This document shows positions 16,863 to 24,779 of a stretch of 64,000 nt of DNA, piece by piece. Under the pieces are notes generated by a model that worked only from the letters and a program-made list of their open reading frames with translations, was not told where the DNA came from and made no database searches. Positions within the stretch are counted from its first letter, which is position 1; every line of letters starts with the position of its first letter. Source of the stretch: Niveispirillum sp048066115 (GTDB lineage: Bacteria > Pseudomonadota > Alphaproteobacteria > Azospirillales > Azospirillaceae). The stretch spans positions 62,001-126,000 of the forward strand of contig NZ_JBLTYX010000018.1 in NCBI RefSeq assembly GCF_048066115.1. Direction: 5' to 3'. A program made the translations under genes and the position numbers.

Positions 16863-17225
16863 ATGCGCTCGACATTGGCTTCCGTGTCCATCGCCACGCT
16901 GTTGCTGACGGCTGGTTGCGTATCCGATCCGTCCGTCCTGGCCTATTACCCGTCCGGTTCGCAAGGTGCCTACGCACCCGCCGGTACCTATGGGAACCCC
17001 TACATTTCCAATTACGACAGGCCCAGCAAGAAGGAGTTGAAGAAGGAGGAGGAGCAGCGCCGGCTCAATGCCTACCTGCAAAAGCTGGCCGATGACCGGG
17101 AGGACTATGAGCGTCGCGAGCGGGAAAAGCGTGAGGAACGGGAACGCGAGGAACGGCGCAAGGGGCAGGAGCAGTACGAACAGGCCAAGAAGCTTATCGA
17201 GAGGTCCAGGACCCGGCCCCCCTGA
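16863..17225 (+). CDS. Small coiled-coil lipoprotein
   Basis: Lipoprotein of 120 residues: signal peptide with lipobox LTAGC (Cys 19), a Tyr/Pro/Gly-rich stretch (about 25-52) and a charged helix from 55 to 115 (KKELKKEEEQRRLNAYLQKL, then REREKREEREREERR). It resembles the large lipoprotein just upstream in composition and topology, and both probably extend a charged helix into the periplasm. GAGGTG precedes the ATG. I do not recognise a family; function unknown. Confidence 0.8.
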   Translation: MRSTLASVSIATLLLTAGCVSDPSVLAYYPSGSQGAYAPAGTYGNPYISNYDRPSKKELKKEEEQRRLNAYLQKLADDREDYERREREKREEREREERRKGQEQYEQAKKLIERSRTRPP

Positions 17226-17354
17226 CAGTCGCCGGGTTCCGCATGATCCAATGCCGGTCATCCGGGGGAGCCATATCAAAGGGTGTATATATCCTTCCCT
17301 TTTTCACCCTCCGGCTTGTAGATTGTCGCCGGTTTGCGCGGATGGGGGCGAAGG

Positions 17355-18320
17355 ATGAGTGCGGTGGAAACGGGCGGGGAAGCGGGCGGCGACATCGCCC
17401 CGCTGCTGCGCCGCGAGGTGGTGGCGATGGTGCGCTATGCGCTGGGCAATGGCACGGGCATGCCGGCCGAATTGCTGCCGAAACTGTCGCTGCTGGACAA
17501 GGATGCGGTGCCGCTGGCCGATCTGGCCGAGTTGCACGGCCAGCTGGCCGGCCTGGTGGCGCCGGCCAGCCCGCGCACCATCCTGCTGCTGGCCGAGGAC
17601 AGGTACGCGGGACGGCTTTTGTCCAGCTTCGGGCCCCTGCCCAATGTCCGCCGGCTGCTGCTGGCCGCCGTGCTGTTCATGCTGCTCTTCATCCTGGCCA
17701 GCCTGTCGGAGCATGTGAACGCCACCACCATCCGCCAGGATATCTACAGCCTGGACCGGCAGCACCTGCTGCATATGCTGATCTATCTGATGAGTGCGGC
17801 CGGGCTGGGGGCCAGCTTCAACGCCCTGTCCACGGCCTACCGGTTCGTGCGGGCCGGTACCTATGACCCCAGGCTGGACAGTTCCTACTGGATCCGCATC
17901 GTTCTGGGCATCATCGCCGGGCTGCTGATCTCGCAACTGGTGCCGCTGGGGGCGGTGGAGATGCCGGAAGCAACGGCGGCGGGCCATCACGGTTCCAGCC
18001 TGGGCAAGCCGGTGCTGGCGCTGCTGGGCGGCTATTCCGCCAACATGGTCAATACCGTGCTGCAAAGGCTGGTCGAGACGGTGCAGGCCATGTTCAAGGG
18101 TGACAGCAGCGACAATGCCGCCGCGCAGGAGACCAGCGTGCGTGCCAAGGCCGACCATCGGGTCGAGCAGCACAAGCTGTCGGTGGCCGGCGACCTGCTG
18201 GCCTTGCACCATGCCATCCGCAACGGCACGCCGCCGGCGGGACTGCTGGCCCTGACGGGGCGATTGCTGAACCGGACGGCACCGGGATTGGCGCCAACGG
18301 ACGAATCCACGAAAGATTGA
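17355..18320 (+). CDS. Multi-pass inner-membrane protein of unknown function
   Basis: Protein of 321 residues with a cytoplasmic-looking N-terminal region (1-98), membrane helices at about 100-118, 136-160 and 178-200, and a possible fourth around 225-250 (VLALLGGYSANMVNTVLQRL). The last resembles the pore-like GGYS/GGFS motif seen in alphaproteobacterial membrane proteins of unknown role. A soluble tail of about 65 residues follows. GCGAAGG precedes the ATG at 17355. It lies 129 bases after the small lipoprotein and 101 before the OmpA-like gene, with all genes in the same direction, so a role with the proton-channel pair downstream is possible but unproven. Confidence 0.72.
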   Translation: MSAVETGGEAGGDIAPLLRREVVAMVRYALGNGTGMPAELLPKLSLLDKDAVPLADLAELHGQLAGLVAPASPRTILLLAEDRYAGRLLSSFGPLPNVRRLLLAAVLFMLLFILASLSEHVNATTIRQDIYSLDRQHLLHMLIYLMSAAGLGASFNALSTAYRFVRAGTYDPRLDSSYWIRIVLGIIAGLLISQLVPLGAVEMPEATAAGHHGSSLGKPVLALLGGYSANMVNTVLQRLVETVQAMFKGDSSDNAAAQETSVRAKADHRVEQHKLSVAGDLLALHHAIRNGTPPAGLLALTGRLLNRTAPGLAPTDESTKD

Positions 18321-18421
18321 GGCGCATCAAGGGTGGTAGAGGACGCCCGCGTCGGTTATCGTCGCCCGGGCCGTTCGTCTGTGACATGCGGCAGCCATAA
18401 TTTTCCGGTTCCCTGTCCGGT

Positions 18422-19027
18422 ATGATGATGCGCATCCAGACCGCCCTTTCCCTGTCGCTGCTTCTGTCCCTGGCCCCGATCGCCGGGGCGGGGGCGCAGA
18501 ACAGCATTCCGCCGCTGCCCGCCGCACCGTCGGACGGTGCGGCCAAGCCGCGTCCGCCGATTTCGGTGCCGGCCACGCCCGACCTGTCCGTGGCGCCCCT
18601 GCCCACAGCACCGGCGCAGGCGGAGATACCAGCGGCACCGGTCACGGACTTGCCGCCTTCCCGCTATCCAGGGAACGTGACCGGTCCAGAGCCGGTGCGA
18701 ATGCCGGCGGAACGCAGCACGCTGGTTTACGCGCCCGGCGCCGAACCGCTGCCGGCCGGGACCGATGCGGTGCTGGCCGATATCGTGGCGCGGCTGAAGG
18801 CGCGGCCCACGGAACGGCTGGAACTGCGCGCACATGCTAGCGGCCGGGCCGACCGGCCGACGGAGGGGCGGCGCACCGCCCTGATCCGTGTGCGCGCCCT
18901 GCGCGACCGGCTGGTGCAGCAGGGGATCGATCCGCTGCGCCTGCTGGTCTTCGCCGATGGTTCCCCGTCCGATGCCGCCCCCGGCGGCCCACCCCCCGAC
19001 CGTGTCGACCTGGTGATCCGCCCATGA
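18422..19027 (+). CDS. Periplasmic OmpA-like (peptidoglycan-binding type) protein
   Basis: Exported protein of 201 residues: signal peptide (to about AGAGA), a Pro/Ala-rich linker (about 25-95) that could span periplasm, and a C-terminal OmpA/MotB-like fold (about 96-201; LVYAPGAEPLPAGTDAVLAD, then LELRAHASGRADR, ALIRVRALRDRLVQQGID and VDLVIRP). The usual DGHTD of OmpA is replaced by RAHASG, so peptidoglycan binding is uncertain. The start codon is the first of three consecutive ATGs. The stop overlaps the next start (ATGA at 19024), which indicates translational coupling to the MotA/ExbB-like gene. Confidence 0.78.
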   Translation: MMMRIQTALSLSLLLSLAPIAGAGAQNSIPPLPAAPSDGAAKPRPPISVPATPDLSVAPLPTAPAQAEIPAAPVTDLPPSRYPGNVTGPEPVRMPAERSTLVYAPGAEPLPAGTDAVLADIVARLKARPTERLELRAHASGRADRPTEGRRTALIRVRALRDRLVQQGIDPLRLLVFADGSPSDAAPGGPPPDRVDLVIRP

Positions 19028-20238
19028 GCCTGTCCGCCGACCGCCGCAGCTTCCAGCCGGACCAGACCGAACTGCCGGGCCCGCCCGCGACGAAGCCGCG
19101 CCGGTTCCTGACCCGGATGGCGCTGTTCACGGTGGCGGTGGCCTTGATCGCGGCGGCCCTGCTGCCAGCCTTGGTGGAGGCCTTCATGGCCAATCCGGGG
19201 CTGAACGGCTTGATCCTGTTCACCCTGCTGCTGGGCATCTGGTTCATCTTCCGCCAGGTCACCACCCTGGGGCCGGAGGTGGCGTGGCTGGAGGCCTTCG
19301 CCGCCAACCGCCCGGTGGGTACGGCCCCCCGCCTGCTGGCCCCTATGGCCCGCATGCTGGGTGAGCGCCGGGGTGGGCGCTTTACGCTGTCCACGGTGGC
19401 CAGTCGCGCGCTGCTGGACGGGGTGGGCACGCGCCTGGACGAGGGGCGGGAGACGTCCAAGTACTTGATCGGGCTGCTGATCTTTCTGGGCCTGTTGGGC
19501 ACCTTCTGGGGTCTTTTAGAGACCGTGTCTTCTATCGGATCGGTGATCGGTGGGCTGAGTTTCGACAATGCCGATGTGGCCGGTGTGTTCGGCAATTTGC
19601 AGGCGGGGCTGTCGGCGCCGCTGGCCGGCATGGGTATGGCGTTTTCGTCGTCTCTGTTCGGTCTGGCCGGATCGCTGGTGCTGGGTTTTCTGGAATTGCA
19701 GGCGGGTCAGGCGCAGAACCGGTTCTATACGGAGCTGGAGGATTGGCTGGCCGGCATCACGCGCCTGTCCAGCGGGGCGTTGGGTGAGGTGGAGGGCAGT
19801 GGCAGCGGTGGCGCATCCGTGCCGGTCTATATCCAGGCGCTGCTGGAGCAGACGGCGGAGAATATCGAGCGGCTGCAATTCACCATGGCCGGGGCGGAGG
19901 AGGGGAGGAAGGCCCAGAACCACCATCTGGCCCAACTGACCGAACGCATCGCCACCCTGACCGACCAGATGCGCACCGAACAGCAGGTGATGCTGCGCCT
20001 GGCGGAGGGCACGGCGCAGATGCGGCCTTTGTTCGAGAAACTGGCCGATGGCCTGTCCAATGGCGGCAGCTTGGGCATCGACGAGGCGACGCGGGCCCAT
20101 ATCCGCAACCTGGAACTCTATACCGCCCGCATACTGGAGGAGACGACCCAGGGCCGCATCCAGTCCACCCAGGAATTGCGCAGCGAGATCAAGATCCTGG
20201 CCCGCACCATCGCGGCCCTGGGCGACGCGGAGCGCTGA
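19024..20238 (+). CDS. MotA/TolQ/ExbB-family proton-channel protein
   Basis: Inner-membrane channel subunit of 404 residues with membrane helices at about 31-53, 60-78, 147-167 and 203-225. The family core is seen in YLIGLLIFLGLLGTFWGLLE and in LSAPLAGMGMAFSSSLFGLA, the two helices that line the proton path in MotA/ExbB proteins. A cytoplasmic tail of about 160 residues (from 245) is helical and coiled-coil prone, longer than in ExbB or TolQ. It overlaps the OmpA-like gene by four bases and is followed after three bases by its MotB-like partner, which strongly implies a complex. Not MotA proper, since motility signatures and neighbours are missing. Confidence 0.85.
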   Translation: MSLSADRRSFQPDQTELPGPPATKPRRFLTRMALFTVAVALIAAALLPALVEAFMANPGLNGLILFTLLLGIWFIFRQVTTLGPEVAWLEAFAANRPVGTAPRLLAPMARMLGERRGGRFTLSTVASRALLDGVGTRLDEGRETSKYLIGLLIFLGLLGTFWGLLETVSSIGSVIGGLSFDNADVAGVFGNLQAGLSAPLAGMGMAFSSSLFGLAGSLVLGFLELQAGQAQNRFYTELEDWLAGITRLSSGALGEVEGSGSGGASVPVYIQALLEQTAENIERLQFTMAGAEEGRKAQNHHLAQLTERIATLTDQMRTEQQVMLRLAEGTAQMRPLFEKLADGLSNGGSLGIDEATRAHIRNLELYTARILEETTQGRIQSTQELRSEIKILARTIAALGDAER

Positions 20239-20241
20239 TCC

Positions 20242-21282
20242 ATGGCCTATGTCCGGCGGCGCGGGTCACGGGGCGACAGGGTCGATGTCTGGCCGGGCTG
20301 GGTGGACGCGCTGTCCAGCCTGACCATGGTGGTCATCTTCCTGCTGATGGTTTTTGTCCTGGGCCAATTCTACCTGACCAACGCGCTGCAGGGCCGCGAC
20401 CGGCAGCTGGCCGATCTGCAAAGCCGCGTAGCCCAGCTGGCCGATGCGCTGGCCCTGGAACGCGACAGCAATGCCCGGATGCAGCTGGATTTGGGCCAGC
20501 TGACCGAACGGCTGCGCGCCACGCTCGCGGAAAAGGATGCGTTGCAGGGGCGGCTGGACGCGTTGGGCGCCGCGGCCGACGCCGCCGCCAATGGGGAGGA
20601 CCCGCAGGCGGCCCTGACTCGCGAATTGGAAGAGGAAAAGAAGATCAGTGCCGCCGCCCGCAACGAGGTGGCGCTGCTGAACCAGCAGATCGCCGCACTG
20701 CGCGCGCAGTTGCAGCAGCTGGTGGCCAGCCTGGATGCGTCCGAAGCCAAGGCCAAGGAGCAGGAGGTGCAGATCGCCGACCTGGGGAAGCGCCTGAACG
20801 CGGCGCTGGCCGGCAAGGTGGCGGAGCTGGCCCGCTTCCGCTCGGAATTCTTCGGACGGCTGCGCGAGATCCTGGGCAATCGTGACGATGTCCGCATCGT
20901 CGGTGACCGGTTCGTCTTCCAGTCGGAAGTGCTGTTCGACAGCGGCTCGGCGGAACTGGGGGAGGCGGGGCAGGTGCAGTTGGGCCGGCTGGCCAGGACG
21001 CTGTTGGACCTGGCGGCGCAGATGCCGCCGGAGATCAACTGGATCCTGCGCGTCGACGGGCACACGGACGTGGTGCCCGTGCGCGGCGGGCGCTGGGCCA
21101 GCAATTGGGAATTGTCGACGGCGCGCGCCATTTCCGTCGTGAATTTCCTGGTGCAGATGGGCGTGCCGCCGGAGCGGTTGGCCGCCACGGGCTTCGGGGA
21201 GTTCCAGCCGCTGGAGGCGGGCAACAGCCCCGGTGCCCTGGCGCTGAACCGGCGTATCGAGCTGAAGGTGGACAGCCGGTAG
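20242..21282 (+). CDS. MotB/OmpA-family peptidoglycan-binding stator partner
   Basis: Protein of 346 residues with one N-terminal membrane helix (about 23-43) preceded by Asp22 (PGWVDALSSLTMVVIF), the equivalent of the proton-binding Asp of MotB, ExbD and TolR. A long periplasmic coiled coil (about 50-205) and a C-terminal OmpA domain follow, with VLFDSGSAEL, RVDGHTDVVPV and WELSTARAISVVNFL. It should anchor the upstream MotA/ExbB-like channel to peptidoglycan and transmit proton-driven motion across the periplasm (family knowledge). Such pairs are common in alphaproteobacteria and of uncertain function. It converges with the AHSA1-type gene, two bases apart. Confidence 0.87.
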   Translation: MAYVRRRGSRGDRVDVWPGWVDALSSLTMVVIFLLMVFVLGQFYLTNALQGRDRQLADLQSRVAQLADALALERDSNARMQLDLGQLTERLRATLAEKDALQGRLDALGAAADAAANGEDPQAALTRELEEEKKISAAARNEVALLNQQIAALRAQLQQLVASLDASEAKAKEQEVQIADLGKRLNAALAGKVAELARFRSEFFGRLREILGNRDDVRIVGDRFVFQSEVLFDSGSAELGEAGQVQLGRLARTLLDLAAQMPPEINWILRVDGHTDVVPVRGGRWASNWELSTARAISVVNFLVQMGVPPERLAATGFGEFQPLEAGNSPGALALNRRIELKVDSR

Positions 21283-21284
21283 GA

Positions 21285-21818
21285 TCAGGCCGCGTTCCGG
21301 TCCTGTAACGGCCAGTTCGCCGCTAGGGTGCGTTTGGGCAGGACAAAGCCCAGGGCGCCGAAGATTGCGTACATGATGCGCGTGCCGAAGGGGGGCTTGC
21401 CCGTCTCCACGATGGATTTCAGGTTGGCCAGGATGAAATCGCCACCCCATGTCATCTGCTTGGCCGTCTCCGTACCCAGCGGCATGTTGTCCACGGTCAG
21501 GGTCACCTCCACCAGCCCGTCGGCCTGTGGCACCAGATCGTAGATCACGACGCAGGGTGCATCATCGAAGCGGGTGAAACGGAACGTGTGGGCGTAGCGG
21601 CGCGGCGGGTCGTACTCCACCACCTCTCCCACCACCAGGGTGCGGCTTGCATCGGCGGTGCGCATCTGTACGGCGGCGCCGGCGTGGAAGCCGGTATTGA
21701 CCAGCAGGCCATTGAACACGGCCTGCTGCGGACTGTCGGTCTTGGTCAGTTCCCGCCAGATGGCCTCGACCGAGCCCTTGATTTTGGTCCGGAAGATCTT
21801 CCTGCTTTCCTCGCTCAT
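21285..21818 (-). CDS. SRPBCC (AHSA1-type) domain protein
   Basis: Cytoplasmic protein of 177 residues with the START-like/AHSA1 helix-grip fold: IFRTKIKGSVEAIWRELTKT at the start, YDPPRRYAHTFRFTRFDDAP in the middle and VEVTLTVDNMP with a long C-terminal helix. Members bind small hydrophobic ligands or act in stress response; the ligand here is unknown. It follows the ArsR-type regulator by 16 bases on the same strand, the common ArsR-AHSA1 arrangement in which both are under the regulator's own control. Confidence 0.83.
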   Translation of the reverse strand: MSEESRKIFRTKIKGSVEAIWRELTKTDSPQQAVFNGLLVNTGFHAGAAVQMRTADASRTLVVGEVVEYDPPRRYAHTFRFTRFDDAPCVVIYDLVPQADGLVEVTLTVDNMPLGTETAKQMTWGGDFILANLKSIVETGKPPFGTRIMYAIFGALGFVLPKRTLAANWPLQDRNAA

Positions 21819-21834
21819 GCTCGCTGCCCCCTGT

Positions 21835-22182
21835 TCATTGTCCGGTTTCGACCTTGCGTTTCAGGTCCAGCAGGCTGCCGGCCCAGAAATCATCGAACTC
21901 GTCCGACCAGCGGCGGTGGATGGCACGGAGCGGCAGGGTGTTGACGTACAACCGCCGCTCCCGCCCCGCCTTCTCCGACACCACCAGGTCCGCTTCCTCC
22001 AGCACCTTCAGGTGCTTCATGACGCCGATGCGGCTCATCTCGAAGCGGTCCAGAAGATCGGAAATGATGCAGCCCGGCTGCGCCCGGATCAGGTCCAGCA
22101 TCCGCCGCCGTTCCCGGCTGGCCAGCGCCTGGAACACCGCATCGGTCGCCGCCTCATCCAGCTGGTACGGATCATGGTTCAT
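21835..22182 (-). CDS. ArsR-family winged-helix transcriptional regulator
   Basis: DNA-binding protein of 115 residues. The winged helix occupies about 15-90 (VFQALASRERRRMLDLI, then CIISDLLDRFEMSRIGVMKH with recognition helix, then the wing EKAGRERRLYVN). No metal-binding CXC motif is present, so it belongs to the ArsR-like regulators paired with AHSA1 proteins rather than to arsenic sensors. No Shine-Dalgarno is visible; the palindrome at 22185-22200 ends two bases before the ATG. That suggests a leaderless or nearly leaderless message repressed by its own product (inference). Confidence 0.87.
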   Translation of the reverse strand: MNHDPYQLDEAATDAVFQALASRERRRMLDLIRAQPGCIISDLLDRFEMSRIGVMKHLKVLEEADLVVSEKAGRERRLYVNTLPLRAIHRRWSDEFDDFWAGSLLDLKRKVETGQ

Positions 22183-22184
22183 AG

Positions 22185-22200
22185 GTAACCATAAGGTTAC
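22185..22200 (-). promoter_or_regulatory. Palindromic operator of the ArsR-type gene
   Basis: Perfect inverted repeat GTAACC-ATAA-GGTTAC placed two bases upstream of the regulator's ATG. Size and position fit an ArsR-family dimer site; binding here would block the promoter or the ribosome. Confidence 0.65.
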
Positions 22201-22247
22201 ATATTTGGGCAGGAGTCAAGGGGCGCCGGAAAGGGGGGCTTCAAATG

Positions 22248-23105
22248 TCAAGCGAAGCCGCGGGCCGGGTCGTGGGTGGGGCGTTGCAGCCAGTTGCTGG
22301 CGGGATAGTCGCAGGCACCATCCACGACATGGATCGTATAGGCGTGGCGGGAATGGTCGGACCGGTTGGGGCCGGACAAATGCGGCAACAGCCCGTGCAG
22401 CAGGATCAGGGTGCCGCGTTTCGCTTCAAGGGGCACATAGCCGTTCTCAGGCGTGCAATCGGGCCAGGGGCTGGCATCCAGCACCTCCATACCGACACCG
22501 CCGGTGTCCGTGCGGTTGAAGCACTTCTTCAGACCATCCTTGTGACCGCCGGGCAGGGCCCACATGCAGCCATTGTCCAGGGTCGCGTCCTGGACCGCGA
22601 ACCACAGGCCCACCACGCTCATCGGGTCGGTATAGAGGAAGGTGCTGTCCTGGTGGCACACCACCTCACCGCCGATGCGCGGCTGTTTGAAGATATACAT
22701 GGACTGCATCAGCAGCGGCTTTTCCATGCCGATGTCACGGGTGATGGCGCCCAGGCGCGCATCGCGGGAGAAACGGTCGAAGACCGGGTCGCGATCATGC
22801 ATGGCATGGCCGATCTTGTTGATCGACAGGTGCTTTTCCTGGCGCAGGCGGCCGGCCTGGTCAAACGCCTCCTCCTCGAAGAAGAAGCGGATTTGATTGC
22901 CCGACGACGTGAAATAATCGTCCGACGTCTTCTGCTGGTCCACCGTGGAGAAGATCGAGGCATGAGCACCGGCGTCGAACCCGTCGACCAGCCGGCCCGC
23001 CTGCGCCATCAGCGCGGCGCAATCGCCGTCGGTGGCGAAGCCGGGCAGCATCAGGAAGCCGTCGCGGTGATAGGCGTCGATCTGGTCTTGGGTGAGGTAG
23101 GACAT
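22248..23105 (-). CDS. Phytanoyl-CoA dioxygenase (PhyH) family protein
   Basis: Fe(II)/2-oxoglutarate-dependent hydroxylase of 285 residues with the double-stranded beta-helix fold. The metal triad is visible as His151 and Asp153 in VVCHQDSTFLYTD and a distal His in the LLHGLLPHLSGPNRSDHSRH region, where the Arg that binds 2-oxoglutarate also lies. DGFLMLPGF near the N-terminus and GLWFAVQDATLDNGCMWALP are typical of PhyH proteins and closest in style to PHYHD1. The substrate is unknown. The start at 23105 is chosen because MSYLTQDQIDAYHRDG is the usual family beginning. It lies 68 bases past the cupin gene on the same strand. Confidence 0.87.
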   Translation of the reverse strand: MSYLTQDQIDAYHRDGFLMLPGFATDGDCAALMAQAGRLVDGFDAGAHASIFSTVDQQKTSDDYFTSSGNQIRFFFEEEAFDQAGRLRQEKHLSINKIGHAMHDRDPVFDRFSRDARLGAITRDIGMEKPLLMQSMYIFKQPRIGGEVVCHQDSTFLYTDPMSVVGLWFAVQDATLDNGCMWALPGGHKDGLKKCFNRTDTGGVGMEVLDASPWPDCTPENGYVPLEAKRGTLILLHGLLPHLSGPNRSDHSRHAYTIHVVDGACDYPASNWLQRPTHDPARGFA

Positions 23106-23173
23106 GGGGGCACTGCCGGCAGGATGGGAACGATGCCCCATCCTAGCGCACAGCAGGCCCGTCGCGGCAATCG

Positions 23174-23608
23174 TCAATAATGCCCGTCGCTGTCCTTGGG
23201 CTTCTCCACCCGCATCAGGCCATCGGCGCCCAGATAGATCGCCAGGATCTTCACCGGCTCCTTGCCCAGGTTGCGGCCATTATGCCAGACGATGGTTTCC
23301 ACGAACGCATCGCCGGCCTTGAACACGCGTTCAGGCAGCCCTTCCGCCTTCACCGACACCTCACCCGACACGATATAGCCGACGACGGGCATGGGATGGC
23401 GATGCAGCCCCGTCTCCCCGCCCGGCGCCAGTTCCACCAGCAGCGCCGACACGCGGGCCTGGCCTTCCGGGTATTTCAGCGGCTTGCCATCGCCCGTGGT
23501 GACGGTATCCAGCAATTGCTGGAACGTCAGGCCCTTGGCATCGGCCAGGGCAGTGCCGGGCAAAAGCAGGGCGGTGGTCAGCAGCAGGGCGGCGATACGC
23601 GTCATCAT
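23174..23608 (-). CDS. Exported single-domain cupin
   Basis: Periplasmic protein of 144 residues: signal peptide (MMTRIAALLLTTALLLPGTA-LA), then one cupin barrel with GGETGLHRHPMPVVGYIVSG (metal-binding His-x-His) and a second motif GDAFVETIVWHNGRN. Cupins of this size bind a divalent metal and may be small dioxygenases or ligand-binding proteins; the activity cannot be told from the sequence. GGGAGAGA lies before the tandem ATGs. It precedes the PhyH-type dioxygenase gene in the same direction, so both may belong to one oxidative pathway (weak inference). Confidence 0.82.
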   Translation of the reverse strand: MMTRIAALLLTTALLLPGTALADAKGLTFQQLLDTVTTGDGKPLKYPEGQARVSALLVELAPGGETGLHRHPMPVVGYIVSGEVSVKAEGLPERVFKAGDAFVETIVWHNGRNLGKEPVKILAIYLGADGLMRVEKPKDSDGHY

Positions 23609-23686
23609 TCTCTCCCGGAAGATTATTTGTGCCGGGAAAGTACATCAACTGCTGGGTTGGAAACGCCTATCCGTTGGACAGATCAA

Positions 23687-24772
23687 TCACTGCCCTAAAG
23701 CACGGGCCCGCAGGAAATGGTCGGCCAGGACGGTGGCCATCATCGCCTCGCCCACCGGCACGGCGCGGATGCCGACGCAAGGATCATGGCGACCCTTGGT
23801 CAGGATATCCGTTTCGTTGCCGGAAAGATCGACCGTCTGACGCGGGGTCAGGATCGACGATGTCGGTTTGACAGCGAAACGAACCACGATATCCTGGCCC
23901 GTGGAGATGCCACCCAGAATGCCGCCAGCATGGTTGGACAGGAAAGCCGGCTTGCCATCGGGGCCAATGCGCATCTGGTCGGCATTCTCCTCACCGGTCA
24001 GGCTGGCCGCCTCGAACCCGGATCCGATCTCCACGCCCTTGACGGCGTTGATGGTCATCATCGCCTGGGCCAGATCGCTGTCCAGCTTGTCATAGATCGG
24101 CTCTCCCCAGCCCGCGGGCACACCCGACGCCACGACCTCGATGACGGCGCCGACGGACGATCCGGCCTTGCGGATGCCGTCCAGGTAATCGGCCCATTCG
24201 GCCGCCATCACCGGATCGGGGCAAAAGAACGGGTTCTCATCCACCTGCGCCCAGTCCCAGCGCGACCGATCGATTTTCAGCGGTCCCATCTGCACCATGG
24301 CGGCGCGGATGCTGATCCCGCCATCGGGGGCGGTCTCCAGCACCCGCCGCGCCACCGCGCCGGCGGCCACACGGCTGGCCGTCTCACGGGCCGACGAACG
24401 GCCGCCGCCGCGATAATCGCGGATGCCGTACTTGGCCTGATAGGTGAAGTCGGCATGGCCGGGGCGGAACTTGTCCTTGATGTCCCCGTAATCCTTGGAC
24501 CGCTGATCCTCGTTCTCGATGAACAGCATGATTGGCGTGCCCGTGGTCACGCCTTCGAACAATCCGGACTTGATCTGCACCCGGTCCGGCTCGCGCCGCT
24601 GGGTGACATACTTGCTCTGGCCGGGCTTGCGCTTGTCCAGGAATGCCTGGATGAAACCCTCGTCCAGGGGCAGGCGCGACGGCACCCCATCCACGATGCA
24701 GCCGATGGCCGGGCCATGGCTTTCGCCGAAGGTGGTGAACCGGAACAGGGTGCCGAAGCTGTTACCCGCCAT
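23687..24772 (-). CDS. aroC: Chorismate synthase
   Basis: FMN-dependent enzyme of 361 residues that makes chorismate from 5-enolpyruvylshikimate 3-phosphate, the last step of the shikimate pathway. Signatures: GESHGPAIGCIVDGVP, FRPGHADFTYQAKYGIRDYR, GGGRSSARETASRVAAGAVA, and SNHAGGILGGISTG near the C-terminus. It begins eight bases after the fabI stop and is cotranscribed with it. The ATG at 24772 gives the conserved start MAGNSFGTLFRFTTFG; the frame upstream overlaps fabI and is not used. Confidence 0.96.
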   Translation of the reverse strand: MAGNSFGTLFRFTTFGESHGPAIGCIVDGVPSRLPLDEGFIQAFLDKRKPGQSKYVTQRREPDRVQIKSGLFEGVTTGTPIMLFIENEDQRSKDYGDIKDKFRPGHADFTYQAKYGIRDYRGGGRSSARETASRVAAGAVARRVLETAPDGGISIRAAMVQMGPLKIDRSRWDWAQVDENPFFCPDPVMAAEWADYLDGIRKAGSSVGAVIEVVASGVPAGWGEPIYDKLDSDLAQAMMTINAVKGVEIGSGFEAASLTGEENADQMRIGPDGKPAFLSNHAGGILGGISTGQDIVVRFAVKPTSSILTPRQTVDLSGNETDILTKGRHDPCVGIRAVPVGEAMMATVLADHFLRARALGQ

Positions 24773-24779
24773 TTTTGGA

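Noticed and set aside
19024..21282. MotA-like/MotB-like pair as a Zorya defence system (ZorAB)
   Set aside because: No ZorC, ZorD or ZorE-like helicase or nuclease follows; the downstream genes are AHSA1 and ArsR on the other strand, and the upstream coupled gene is OmpA-like.
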